This document shows positions 49,560 to 61,539 of a stretch of DNA of 64,000 bases, piece after piece (position 1 is the stretch's first letter; every line of letters starts with the position of its first letter). The notes under the pieces were generated by a model. It saw only the letters and a list, made by a program, of their open reading frames with translations. It did not search any database and was not told the DNA's origin. A program made the position numbers and the translations under genes. The DNA is from Gymnogyps californianus (taxonomy: Eukaryota; Chordata; Aves; Accipitriformes; Cathartidae): the NCBI RefSeq assembly GCF_018139145.2, contig NC_059473.1, forward strand, positions 4,952,503 through 5,016,502, given 5' to 3'.

Positions 49560-51325
49560 TATCAGATTTCCAGTCCTTAAAGCTATTTTAGAAGACATTT
49601 TTAACTACATTCTCTGCGGTACCCAGCTAATAATGGGAAAAGTAGAGCAGGGGATTGTGTTGGATTGTGTCTCTGTGATTCTTGCACCAGTTGTCCATGG
49701 TCTCCAAGGGTTGTATGTCAGAAGGATTTTGCTGGAATGCCTCATGCCTTGTCTGTATCCTGTATCTGTCCCTCTCTGTCCCAGTTCCCTTCATTACAAT
49801 AGCAAATTATACGTAGTGATACCACCAAGAGAACCAGGGAGGGGTTAAAGGCTTGGTCCCTCAAAGTAGATTTCTAGGTCGTTTCTGTTTCCAGAGCAAC
49901 ACGTCAGGCTTTCACTCAACATTGCTGCAAATTTCCCAGCTGAATCTCTACATATCTGTATTCCTCTTTAGTATTTCTTGTCTAACTATACAGCAAAAAT
50001 TTAAATGCTACCACTCCGATTGCCACCATAATGTGGCCGTGGTCTTGGCTGCAGGATCCTTGTGTTCATAGCAAACTGTTAACAGCGCTTCATACGGAGA
50101 AGTCTTGTGCTTTTCTTTCTTCTCTTTTGTTCTTGCTTTTTGGTACTTCTGCTCCACTGATGATATGGCTTCTAGAAATACAAAAGCATACAGAAAAAAT
50201 CACGTTTCAGAAAGATCTGTTGCTTTTTTTGCCAAAGTAGCACGACCAATTTGAATGTTAAAGAATCTGCGCAGACTAAATGTCCAGGTGCATGTCATTG
50301 CTCACTACACGTAGTTTACTAATGAGTGGATCCAGACAAACAAACAGAGGATCCAGCATGCCCTCTGGCTGCCTATAAAAATGAGGAAAGATAATGAAGT
50401 GGTGTGAATCAGGGCCTTTCTGTAGCAGCGAGGCATGAAAAAACTGGAACACAACAGCTTTTGCTGTTAGGTAGCAAATATTATCTCAACAGTGCTGTAA
50501 CCAGCCATGGGGGCAAATCAGTTTCACAAACCTTATTAGATTAGCATAGTTGCCTGTTTAATATTTTTCATGTCTCAGGTTTCATGTTTCTGGATGTCAA
50601 CGAAAGTTTCCCTTGTGAAATTTGTATATGTTTGGTTTTTGACTGTGCAAAGGTAAGCGTGATTCTCAGAAAGGCACAGCTACTGACCTTTCTTTAATTA
50701 CAAGCAAATGCAGGGGGTTGATGGATATTGCCATACTGTTGGTCTCTTCTGTTGAGTGAACATTACTGAACGGCCTTCTGAAAAACAGTGATGTCTTTGT
50801 ACTGCAGGCTGCAGTTCACTAGGAACACACCTGATTACACCAAGCTCTTTTTAAGCAGAACCCTGCACAGTGTCAAAGGAAAATGTTTTATTATAAGTGT
50901 AGGGAAGAGCAGATGCATAGAAGAAAGGTCAAAGAAGAAGAGAACCAATTGACCTGCTAAAACAGAGCATCTTTGGGGATTTTTAGCAGAAAACCTCTTT
51001 GTCTTCCAGCCACTGTGGTGGTGCAACCTTCAGTCAGAAAGAACTGCTGTGACCTGAGAGATATGATACCTTTTTGTATAAACTCCTTCCAGTCAGTTCA
51101 AAGGCAGTAGTTCTTCTTCAACTATGTACTGTCATTACAACTGTTTCCTGGACTGTGATTCAGGGCTCAGTCCTGCAAACACTTGGTTTCCCATTTGTAT
51201 TTGTATTTGTATGACTCTCACTTCCTGAAGCACAGTCCTCAGAGACGCAGGCTTGTAAAATTGTCCCTATTGACAGAGGGAGTGACAGAGACGAAGAGCA
51301 CACACACACCGCACAGGGGAGCTGG
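49560..51325. other. Noncoding, no gene recognised
   Basis: Only chance-sized frames; no repeat family is identified. Confidence 0.45.
51194..51211. repeat. (TTTGTA)3 hexanucleotide repeat
   Basis: Three perfect copies of TTTGTA. On the minus strand they encode a Thr-Asn run in a chance frame. Confidence 0.8.
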
Positions 51326-51329
51326 CTGC

Positions 51330-51500
51330 CTGTGTGTTGGTACAGCCACACAGTGCAGTGCTGTCTGGGGACACTTGTGTCGGTCCAGTGCAGACCTACG
51401 TCAGGGTCGTGTTACACTGGGCTATTTCAGCAGGACAAGATAGCCCGGGGTATAGGGTCGTGCTGACTTGGTTATACTGCTGCGGCTCTTGCTCTGTAGC
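51330..51500. repeat. CpG-richer degenerate repeat
   Basis: TGTTGGTACAGCCACACAGTG, GTCGGTCCAGTGCAGACC, GGGTCGTGTTACACTGGGCT and GGGTATAGGGTCGTGCTG stand out by CpG content and by near-repeated GGGTCGTG boxes (51404 and 51456 areas). It resembles the same DNA-transposon-like group as at 45.0 and 48.0 kb but cannot be assigned. Confidence 0.3.
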
Positions 51501-51504
51501 TATC

Positions 51505-53510
51505 TCAGGAGATGTTTGCTCAGAAATCTCTGAAGCATTGGGTGGTCGGCAGCACATGTGTATCCCCGGACACTTGTCCATGCCTAGCAGGGAGATGCCT
51601 CTAAGGGGGGGAGTGGCATTAGCATTTTATTGGAGATCAACAGTGTGTTTCTGAAATGCGTCTCCCAGTGATCCCCACTTAACTGCACATTTATGTCGCA
51701 GAGCAGTCATGGAGGACATGAACTGGATTTCTCTGGGATGGCACTAAGCTGGTGGATGTGCTTCAGGACTGCACCTGGCACGGGACAGCTCATCCTGGTT
51801 GCTACTGCCACTAGACTGCAGCTAGTCTGAAGTAGAGCACGTACAGAATGGAAATGCGCAGTGTGGACGTCAGGTCCTCGGCACCAATTGTTTCTCTCTA
51901 TGTATCCATGCCTCTTGTTCTGCGCTACTTGCTGTTATAGATGTGGTCAGAGATGCCGCAAGTCCCATCTCAGTACATTGACCCTTCTTCCCCTCCCCTG
52001 GGCCGTGCCATTCAGGCTATTTTCAATATATATGTAAGACTTTGGGAAATGAGCTTTACTTCAATAAGACTCTCCGTATACTTACAGTGATTTCTGTGTG
52101 TAAATACCTTGCTGAATAGGGACTGGTGGGTCAGATCAGGCAGCACAAAACCTAGACCTCTTGTACAGTTGCAAAGCTATGGGGTGTGTAAGGGGCAAAG
52201 GGTGAATTTCTTTCTTTCTCCCCTTGTTGTATGGTATCTGATCACATCTCTTGATAGTCCCCTTCCCCTTACTTGCACTCATATAATTACCAAACATTGC
52301 TCTTTCGTGCTGCCTCTGGAGACTGACACTGTTGAAGCATGTAGTTTAACTCTCCTATTGACCCTCTGGGGGAAAGATAGGAAGAAACACTGAAATTAAA
52401 CGTAGGTGGGGTAGCAATGATAATTATGTTGGATCATAACTTCCACTGATCTAATTAATGCCACCTAAGTTGTGGCTTGTGCAACTGCCTTGATTTATTG
52501 GTTATATCCACAGTTCGCAGAATGACGTTTCTGCAGAAGGCCCGTGGCTCTGATACACGGAGCGATAGAAGTCGTATTTCATGAACATCATGTGGTATAG
52601 TTACAGTATGCGTAACAGTTTGAAAGGTGCCTGTTCTGTGATGCTCTTTAGAGGCACTGTAAATTGGTGATCCAGATACGATTAATGATGTAGGCTGTAC
52701 AGCCCAATTAATTTGTTTCCAGCCAAAATCCCTTCATGCTGCTCTTAAAATTATGTTTTCCTATTGAATCTAGTATAACACGCTCTAGGTGTTCCCAGCA
52801 TTAAGTGACAGTAAAAGATGACTCTCACCTAGGTTCCAGTTTATGTATTTGTTTTATTACTCAGGATATGTCTGGATTTTACAGCTGAGTATGTTAGGAA
52901 TTTAGTTAACAAGTTGAAACCGCTTTATAATGCATGGCTATAAAGATCAAAGGTTGCAAAACCAACATTGGAGAGCCAGGTCCTGCTCTTCCAAGGCTCA
53001 TCAATCGTGACTTAGTTCTGGCCCATCTCACATAATTTTCCACCATGTGCTGTCATTCAGACAAATGTTTACCCATAGCAGTAGACCAGACTCCCACAAC
53101 TCTTACACTAAGTATTGCCATCGGTTCCTGACAGCACTTCTTTTTTGCTATTTACCTGGTATCTCTTTTTGCTCCTCAGTTTTTTTCTTTATCTCACAGT
53201 TGATAATTTGAGATATGTGGCTTCTGCTAGTGGCACACTGGGAGTTCTGCTTTCTTCCAGGTGTACAAAAATCAAGATGAATGTAAGATCAAGATAAAGA
53301 TCTTCCTTGGTTCCCCCTAGGTATCTGCAGAAGACCATTACATTTGTACTTGCTGTAGTTCTGCAACCCTCTGCCAGCCCGTGAAGCAGAAATAAGGCAG
53401 CAGAAACCAAAATAAAAGCTTTATCCAGCAAGTCTGCCCATACACTCCTATCAGGTCACAGAAGGAAGAGTCGAGGTGAACCAAACTCTTTTTGCACCAC
53501 TGCCATCAGT
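51505..53510. other. Noncoding, no gene recognised
   Basis: Mostly unique sequence. A mildly CpG-richer stretch near 52515-52610 has no open frame worth reporting. Confidence 0.45.
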
Positions 53511-53514
53511 CTGC

Positions 53515-53670
53515 TCTATGGCACTGGGCAAGGCACTTTATTTTTGGTTTCCTGTCTTTGTTTCTCTTTTAATTGTGAGCCCCTCAAGTAAGGGGCAGTC
53601 TTTTGCATAATGGGGCACCCACGAGCCACAGTCTTAGGAGGCTTCTTGATGCCACTGCAGTAGAAAAAAT
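53515..53670 (+). mobile_element. MIR/L2-type relic
   Basis: It begins with a GGCACTGGGCAAGGCACTTTA core (compare MIR CTTGGGCAAGTCACTTAA), continues with a TTTCCTGTCTTTG box (CAGTTTCCTCATCTG), and then the tail TGTGAGCCCCTCAAGTAAGG followed by a GGGCAGTCTTTTGC box and AATGGGGC. The order matches core-SINE plus L2 tail in plus orientation. Divergence is high. Confidence 0.55.
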
Positions 53671-54936
53671 TATCTTTGTGCAATTCATCATCCCAACTTT
53701 GCCTGGGAAAACTGGAATGCCTATTAAGAGTTTTCTTATGAAAGATTCCTTGGTGGGAGATATAAGAACAACTGGTAGGCAGTGGGATCACTGGCAATTC
53801 TGATTTTTTAGGTCTTCCTAAATGAATTTTTCCCCAAGATATTCATTCTGTCAAAACCAAAAAACAAACAAAAAAAAGATTAATTTTGTCTCAAAATGTA
53901 TTGTGCAACCTGAAACAAAATATTTCAATATTTCATTTATTAGTTTTTGAAACTTTTTAATTTATTTATTTCAAAAAATAAAGTGAATGCAAAAGTAAAG
54001 CAGCTTTTTGAATGGAGAAATTCAGACTTTTCTCCAGAAACATCTAACTTAAATATTGAAATAAAAATGAGCATCTCTATATTAGATTTAGCATCAAAAT
54101 GTAACAACTGGTTTTAGTTTTGCCTACTTTGGTGACACAGTTTGAGAAAGTCAGCAGCATAAAATGCATTTTAGTGGTTTTGAGACTTGAAAGTTTTCCC
54201 TACTTCTGTCATAAATGAACTTTTTGTTGAGTAGATTGAATTTATAGTCAGTTGCCATTTAAGTTACAGAGTTAGACATGAGAATTAATCTGAATGGCTG
54301 TTCAAATAACTGATTTGTTTCCTTTCTGAAATGTCTATTTCTGTAGATCCAACTTCGGTTTTCTCACCCCATGCTGCCCATTGCTCGTAAGGGTTGCTAG
54401 GAAGAATAATGATTAATGTAATTTGCTTGTTATTGTGGCTGTGACTGTCATGGCTGGAGGGTCAGATGCATATTTGACAACGAAAATCCAGATTTTCAGA
54501 AATGATTGGTGAATCTAGGTACTTGGTTTTTTCCCTGTCTTGTCTTTGGATATGTGAAAGAAGCTCAAAGCATTGAGCCTTAATTTTTTAAGGTGCCTGA
54601 GAAAAGTCGCAAGCAGAACTGTTTCCTGTTCTACTTTGTGCCTTTGAGGGTGCGAGAAAGTTGCATCAAAAGGCAAAAAGCAAAACAGGGAAACACAGTT
54701 GCATTATCATTCTGAAGAAGCATTTTTATGCAAATGCATGTAACAGTTAAAATAAAGCTCATGTTATGTTGCCTTTGACTTTTGTAACTGTTGGGGTGTG
54801 ACAGGATTTAAACTTTTCATGGCATGCCAAAAATATTTCTTAACATAAAGTTACTTTGACTAGCTAATGTAATTATGTCCATTACACACAGGGATTCCAC
54901 TTTGTCCTGTACTTTGTCTTATTAATGTATTTACTG

Positions 54937-55435
54937 CTAGCGGGAGCTGGGGCCAGTGTTGATACCAGCATTCAGATGTTTCTTGCTGCTGCTGTTCACC
55001 CCTGAAGAGTCTGCCGGAGGTTTCGTGGAGGAGGAGGATAGGCATCTGGCTTGCTTAAGGGCTGGGAATGACAGGAGCTCCCGGGGTGGGGTAGAGCTGG
55101 AGGTAGAGGTAGGATTTGAGCTGGTGGCTGCTGCAGAGCTGAGGCAGAGGCTGGGCGAGTCGTGTTGAGTGAAACCCCGATGGACCCATGAGCTATGTCC
55201 CCAGCTGGAAGGAGCTCTGTGGATAAACTGAATCAACACTGGCTGGGGCTGCTGGGCTGGCTTGAGTGGGGAGCAGGTTTGTGCTGGTTCTCAGGCATAA
55301 GGTTATGGTGGGATCTGGAACTGGTGCTGGGATAAGCTTATGTTTGGCAGTGGTGGGCTCCTCTGCCTGGATTTCCGCCTGAGGCTGGCTGGGATTTGGG
55401 TTAGAATTTGGCTGTTTGGCTGATTTCATTGAGGA
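54937..55435 (-). other. Strand-asymmetric block with two Ser/Pro-rich open frames
   Basis: The minus strand is C/A-rich and G-poor over about 500 bases. Two overlapping frames are open: 55429-55193 (MKSAKQPNSNPNPSQPQAE..., Pro/Asn/Thr-rich) and 55239-54937 (ending KKHLNAGINTGPSSR, with Ser/Thr/Pro runs such as SNPTSTSSSTPP). A single frameshift between them would give one frame of about 160 codons. It may be a decayed low-complexity coding sequence, a worn minisatellite, or a strand-skewed segment with few stops. No family is recognised. Confidence 0.25.
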
Positions 55436-56473
55436 TTAGGTTGTATAGCATTGGGTGGGATTTTTAAAGACACTCAGCTAAACGTCCTTTAACTTGCAGG
55501 AGGGCAAAGTTATTTCTCCCCATTGGTCCCCATAACTTCTGAGGGAGCTATGTTTCTGTCCTCTCAAGGTAGAGCCCCAATGTCCAAGATACACATCCCC
55601 TGTGAGCACAGGACCACGAGTGCACCTCTCCCTGCCCTCCTGGGCAGGGGTATGGGCAGATGCAGAGACCTAGAGCCTCAAGTTGATTTAATCTGTACCT
55701 GCCTCTGTAACTACGCCTGGCTTCCTCTGACCCAAATTACCTAACTCAGCTGGTATTTCCTTCCTCATATTCCTTCCCTTACATCTACGCATCTCACCTG
55801 CTATAGTTTAACTGGCTGCAGTGGGGGAGTTGGGGAAACTCTGTGCTAACGCTGCGCCCACCTCTGCCCTTCTCCCCGCCTGGCTTAGAGAGACACTGTG
55901 TAAATGGAATTTTTAACATCAAAAGTTTCAATTACAGCAGGAAATGTCAAGCCGACAGAGTGCGACTGTTCCAGGTTTCCCATAAGGAATACTCCCACCC
56001 CTACTATTTACCCATATGGAAAAAACAACCTCCGATGGTATTTTTTTAAGTTCTCAGGTAAACGGAGCTGAATGGTATCATCACATACATGGCAGGCTTT
56101 CTACAGGAGATGAAAAAGTGTAAATCATAGCACACGGTCCAGAGCCTTTACAGTGCCTTTTTCATGAAAGAAAATCCCAGGATACAGGCTAAGTGGGATG
56201 GGGGCTGTTTGAGAGGCAGCTTAACCTCTAGCAAGTTAGCAGTCTCGGGGAAAGAGGAACAGGATGGAAACGTTGATCTCAGAGCAGGACATCATATGGA
56301 AAGCAGTATATAGAGTGGCACGTACACATAACACTGGAGAAGGTGGGTTACAGGAGAGCCTTACTGGGGTGCCTTCTAGGAGATGTGAGTTGTCAGTGCA
56401 ATGACCAGCAGAGCTGTGCACCTTCAAGAAGAGCCTGGCTCCGCCTTCTTGGTACTGTCTCTGAGGTAGCTGA

Positions 56474-56625
56474 GACAGGAATAAGGTCTCCCCTTCATCT
56501 TCTCTTCTAGAGGCTGAATGAATCTAATTCTCTCAGCCTCTCCTCGGTCATCATGAGCTCCAGCTCCTGATCATCTTGGTTGCTCTCTCCTCGATTCATC
56601 CAGAAAATGTGTCCCCAACATGTCT
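56474..56625 (-). mobile_element. CR1 LINE fragment, antisense
   Basis: The plus strand reads as the complement of the CR1 ORF2 3' region: GGTCTCCCCTTCATCTTCT, then AGAGGCTGAATGAATC, then TCTCAGCCTCTCCTC, then CCTGATCATCTTGGTTGCTC. The order and wording match the CR1 consensus known from birds, crocodilians and turtles, so the element lies on the minus strand. Only about 150 bases are recognisable; the ORF is broken and no ATTCTATGA-type 3' tail is found nearby. It is a dead 5'-truncated or fragmented copy. Confidence 0.75.
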
Positions 56626-57939
56626 TGCAGGTCACTAGGCAGTATCAAGCTCAGCTTTTATTGGAAGAATGTAAGACTCTTACCATGGCCTCAGAGATCT
56701 CCAGTGGTCTTGGGGCTTGCTTCATAGTACAGAGCCACTGCTGAGAAGGATGATACAGCCACTTAATTCACTACCACTCCTGCAGGGACTCCATCATTTG
56801 CCTCAAGCAGGAACAGGTCATGCTTTTAATGACAGTGTTCAACCTGTGGGATTGTCTTGGACATACTGGTTCCTGAAATCGCAACTGGGGCTTCCAAAAA
56901 AGCCTGGAGAACTTCAGTGGTCAAATTAAATCAGTAAATGTGGTAAGGAATTTGGCACTTAAGTCACCTGGCTCTTCAGGATAATTCAGTGTATCCCAAA
57001 ATCAGGCTCAGTCAGCATATTGTCCAGCAGAAGAGTTGTTGCTGTTGAGTTTTCAGAAGCATTTAAGCTCTCTAGCCTGCTCAGCAAACTGCTTCCTAAT
57101 GGGAAGTGTCTGTCTTCATATGTGCTGTATGTATAGATTGGCACTTATTTACGGGAGGGAAGTTTTGCGTGAGGTCAGTTGGTAATGTCATGTGAAACCT
57201 CGTTGTGTTTCTCTGCAGAACGGCACAAGATCATAGCACAACACAATATGTTTTGCAGACGTGGTGGTACAGTGCTTCTGGTTAGGGCAAGTGGGAACAC
57301 AGTTTAATAGAAAACGGTGAGGTTTCGAAATGTGTTTTTATTCCATAGGAAGATGAAAGTAAGGCCTCTTGAAATGTTTCATGAAATGAAAATGAAAGGG
57401 AAGGAGAACTTTTTAAAAATAGCTATTAGCTTGCTGGTTAAGGAATTCACCTGGCCAGAGCGAGCTGTGCATTGAACTTGCTGCCCTCTATCAAACAGAG
57501 CAGGATTTTTTACCTGCATCCCATGTGTGAGCCTGGGTGGTAGTGAAGAGCGCTCTGTCCTCAGCAGGACTCAGGGACATTTGGGATGGGGTTGTATCCA
57601 CAGTGTTACTTGGGAAGATGGAAAGGGAACAGAGCTACATGTCAGCAAGCAGATCCAGCCATGGGTTCGTCCATGGGCGCTGTCCTCAGCGACTCAGCTC
57701 AGCTCTGGCTCACACGGCACTGGGAGGACCCTCTAATAAACAGAGGACCAGGATGAAGGACATGAGATAGGGTGGAAGAAGGCATCCTCTGAAATCTTTA
57801 TCTTAAAATACAAGTTTAATAGATGTGAAGGGTCTTTTCTTTTTTTTTTTGAGAAGCTTATTAGCTATGGAAAAAAATGTAGCACTATTCCCCATGATGT
57901 AAATCTGTATAGATTTAAATTGATGGGAGAAATTTGCAA

Positions 57940-58015
57940 CTTGTGTAAACAGGCATGGCTCTGTGAAGTCAGTGGAGTCACACCAAATTATATCAGCTAA
58001 GGATATAACCCATCA
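57940..58015. repeat. Palindromic repeat copy, same family
   Basis: ACTTGTGTAAACAGGCATGG, CTCTGTGAAGTCAGTGGAGT, CACACCAAATTATATCAGCT, then AAGGATATAACCC. This is the AAGTCAATGGAGTTACACCA...CAGCTGAGGATCTGGCCC pattern of the family seen at 49.0 and 61.5 kb. Confidence 0.55.
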
Positions 58016-58019
58016 TTTT

Positions 58020-60830
58020 TAATGGTATCATTCTTCCATATAAGAAAAGGCAAGGACGTGGGGGTATGTGAGGGAGAAAATGAAGAAAAAAACATAGCAC
58101 AGGGTTTACAAAATCTTGTCCATCACTTTTCTCAGCCTCTGCATGGAAAACATCTGCATGTTACAAAACACTTTGATGTCTACCATACAAATTCTGGGCT
58201 CTCCTATCCGCTGAATGGTATATTCACAGGGCATTGCTTCTCTGATGTCAGCTGCCCTCGCTGGGAATAGGCAAGCTGAATATTGCTCTGAGCAGCTGAA
58301 CATACACCACCTGCTGATTCCAGTGAGTTCATTCCGCTTGTCTGCAAATATAAAATATTGAAAGAGTTGCAATTATTTGTCCTTTGGAGATATTAAAGTT
58401 TAGAAGCTGCCTCTAATGACTGACGTATAGTAGTAGAGTGTGATCTTTCCATGGAAAGTTGATGGCTACTACAAGATAAACCTTGTGTGGGTAAAATAAA
58501 TAATGTCTTTCTCTTAGGAGCTAATGCATGATGTTTGGTTAACCAGTGGTGCCAAATCCAATGGGAATATACCTGTAATTATACCAGGGAACCATGTAGC
58601 TTTCTAAGTTCAGAAATCTGCTGGGTGAAACACTGACCGGTAATGCAGGAGACCAGCAGAGATGTTTGCAAAGGTCCCTATTGGGGCTTTATGTCTACAT
58701 GTAAGAACTTGGCTAACCAGTTCTGCTTCAAGCCTTTGTGCTAGAGCAGCACCGCCTGTGCACACGTGGCGGTCTTCATGTTCTTGTTGCTTATTGGAGG
58801 TGTAGGAACAGCAGCGGGTTCCCTCTCTAGGGTCAGTCATAAAAGGCAGCTTAGAACAAGGCAAAATAGGTGGGCAAGGAGCAAAGGATGCACGCAAGGC
58901 CAATTGTGTGCGTAAAACAACTGTGCTTTTAATTTGTTGCAGCAGCTCAGCGTCTGACCACTCACTTGGGTGGGATTCCTCTGGCTGTATGTGGACATGT
59001 ACAGCTGATCTAGAGCGAAATGGTCTTCTCAGCTGTCAGGGAACGATACTGATCTCATCCTAAGGGAGGCATCTGCTGTAGGCCAGGTGATTTACTCCAC
59101 AGAAGTGCCTGCTCACTCCAGTAACTCTGGTGGGAGGTGAATGTGGCTGAGCAGATGTTGATACCAACATTGTTGGGAGTTAGGTGAGAAAAAACCCATC
59201 CTTTGCTGCAAGGCAGGTGGTGATCAGGCTGGCTCCTAGGGAAAAACAGCAGGTCAATGAGTGAAGGGTCAGTTGGACAAATCTGCTTGAAGTCCTGCTG
59301 ACCTCTCTCCAGCCTAGCCCAGTCAGTAACAGAATTGTGCATTTGGAGAACTGGTCCTGAAACATTCAGTTACCTTTCGCCAGCTGCCAAGCTAGTGCCA
59401 GGTGTGACATTGTTTCTAGGTTGTGTTTGGAGACAGTTGTGTTGGAAAAGGCAAAGCCAGCCTCTTGGTATGGCTGGAAATGGACAGCATTGGACAATTT
59501 GTGAAAAATCCTGTTCGCTGATCCCTGCCAAACCCCGTCTCTCCAGTGGAGCCAAATTTAGCAATGACATCAGTGGCGATGTGCATTAAGTGTCATTAAA
59601 GCAAGAGCTAGCGCTATGGATGGACTTGTCCCAGAGGGAGAACGTTCCCTTTTGATCTGCTTTGCAGATCCTTTGCCCTTGATGTGTGGATCTGTACACC
59701 TCGCTTCTTCCACACACTGACATCAGTGGAAACTCCACGTTTAGACAGGTGCAAAATATGTGGTACTTAGATGCATTGCAGCGATAAGGGCTCTGAACTG
59801 GTAATCGTGGAGGAAAATTCCCCGTCCTGCTCCTACCCTGCTGTTTAATTTTGTGTTACCTAGCAGGAGAGGATGATTCTATGATGTATCCTCTTCTGAG
59901 ATCACTGAGTTTTCTGTATGGTAAGACTCGCCATACCAATATGAGTCATTTAAAGAGTTCAATTAGTAATTTATGAAACAAATTAGCAAGATATTAAAGG
60001 CCTAGTGCAATGACGTGCTTCTGAAGTGATCTGATGAAGGACTTGCAAAGCAAACTATCGTATCAGATAGGCTAATAATAAAGCAAACTGGTTCATTCAA
60101 AAGAAAATAGTCATTCTGAGGTTACCATCCTCTGCCATAAATACGGCACTGTAGCAGGGCTAGCACTGTACGATGTCAGTGAGCAAAGGCAAAGGGTTTT
60201 TTTATGGGAATGGCAATAGCTTGTAGGTTGCAATTAGGGATGTATGAGGCAGGGTCACTATTTTGGTGTAACTGTGAAATTCTGCAGAACTCTTAAGGAT
60301 GCATCTGTACTGCAGTTGGGTCAGAGGATCCCAGCGCAAGTTGCTGTGGTTGGGCTAGCTTTAAATTCCAGATTTTGGGTGCCAGGTGCACTTATATCAT
60401 CAGACAAAGGAATGCCCACATTGTCCAGCAGATACGCCCACTGCTCTTTGCAAACCCTCCAGCTCACACTGAGAACCCTCCTCAGCCTGAGTTTGGAGAG
60501 GGGCAATGGAGATACGGGAGGGGAGGGGAGGAGAGAAGTGCAATTCATGCCCCAATACATTTGGCCAAAGCTTTCCTTCCTCCAGGTTGCCTGACTTAGA
60601 CATGGGTGCAGCCTAGTGTGCGCTTCAGTCCTAGACAGTCCTCCAAAAAGGTCCTGAGCTGAGCTCTTCCTCAGTGCAATATTGAGACTTTGAGCCCAAG
60701 CAGCAGCCAGGCTAGCAGCCAGAAATGTGGACAGAAAGCAGGTAAGTCACAGGGCTGGGCACACTTGAACTGTTTTGAATCCCACTCATTGCACAATGAT
60801 GTAGAAATAGCCTTGGATTGTATTTTAAAA
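58020..60830. other. Noncoding, fragments of palindromic repeats
   Basis: Short TGACATCAGTGG words near 59568 and 59718 are probably relics of the AGTCAATGG family. A plus-strand exon-like segment (60676-60740, donor CAG|GTAAGTCAC) is open in one frame but only 65 bases long. No gene is recognised. Confidence 0.4.
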
Positions 60831-60835
60831 CTGTT

Positions 60836-60912
60836 TAGCCCTGACCCACATCCCAGTGAAGTCAATGAGATGTTTGCCAGTGACTTAAATGGGCTCTGCA
60901 ACAGGCCTGCAA
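60836..60912. repeat. AGTCAATGG-type palindromic repeat copy
   Basis: AGCCCTGACCCACATCCCAG, TGAAGTCAATGAGATGTTTG, then CCAGTGACTTAAATGGGCTC and TGCAACAGGCC. Two facing copies of the GAAGTCAATG / TGACTTAAATGGG core sit between flanks that are themselves partly complementary (GCCCTGA, CAGGCC). Confidence 0.55.
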
Positions 60913-61454
60913 TGTTACTAGTGCCTTCAAATACTTCCTTCACCTGTAGGATGAAAGTCCTTCTCCTGAGTCAATGGGCCTCCTTACTTCTTACTCCCCT
61001 CTCAGTTTCCATGGGCCCCTAGCATGGGAAACTCAGCCTTATTCATCTTTGTATTTCCATGTCTCTGAATCGGGCAGGTTCTGGGTATGTTCCACATAGA
61101 AGCCTGTTATCTTTTCAAATGGCAAAAAAGAGGGGATTTTTCCATAGTCACATAGTTTTTCCACAGAAATGTATTCATGAGAGTTAAACTTGCCCAAACT
61201 ATGTTAATGTATGTGGTTGGCTTCTGTGCCAATTTTCATTGTGAATAAGACGCAAAATAAAAGGGCTCTTGTGTCTCCCTTTCCTCCTCCCTGAATCCCT
61301 CCCATAATTTTTGAGTTCATGAGCCCATTTTGTATGCGAATCAGATCAGGAGAGGAAAGGCAGGGGCATTACTTTTTCTTTTAAACTGTGCCTTTGCTTT
61401 AAGCTACTGATAGACACATGAAAGTTATGACTGAACCAAGAAGAGGTTAATACA

Positions 61455-61537
61455 ATGGAGCTGGATCTTATTGTTGGTGTAAGTTGGGATAACTCCATTT
61501 GTCCTGAGCGAACCTTACTGATTTACACCAAAGGAGG
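61455..61537. repeat. Palindromic repeat copy (GGTGTAA ... TTTACACC type)
   Basis: GAGCTGGATCTTATTGTTGG, TGTAAGTTGGGATAACTCCA, then CTTACTGATTTACACCAAAG form a decayed palindrome: GGTGTAA near the left, TTACACC near the right. It resembles the sauropsid family whose copies read GAGGATCTGGCC...TTTACACCAGC. Confidence 0.55.
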
Positions 61538-61539
61538 AC

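Noticed and set aside
60676..60740. Plus-strand segment between CTCTTCCTCAG and GCAG|GTAAGTCAC
   Set aside because: Sixty-five bases, open in one frame with Ser/Gln-rich translation; too short to support without transcript data.
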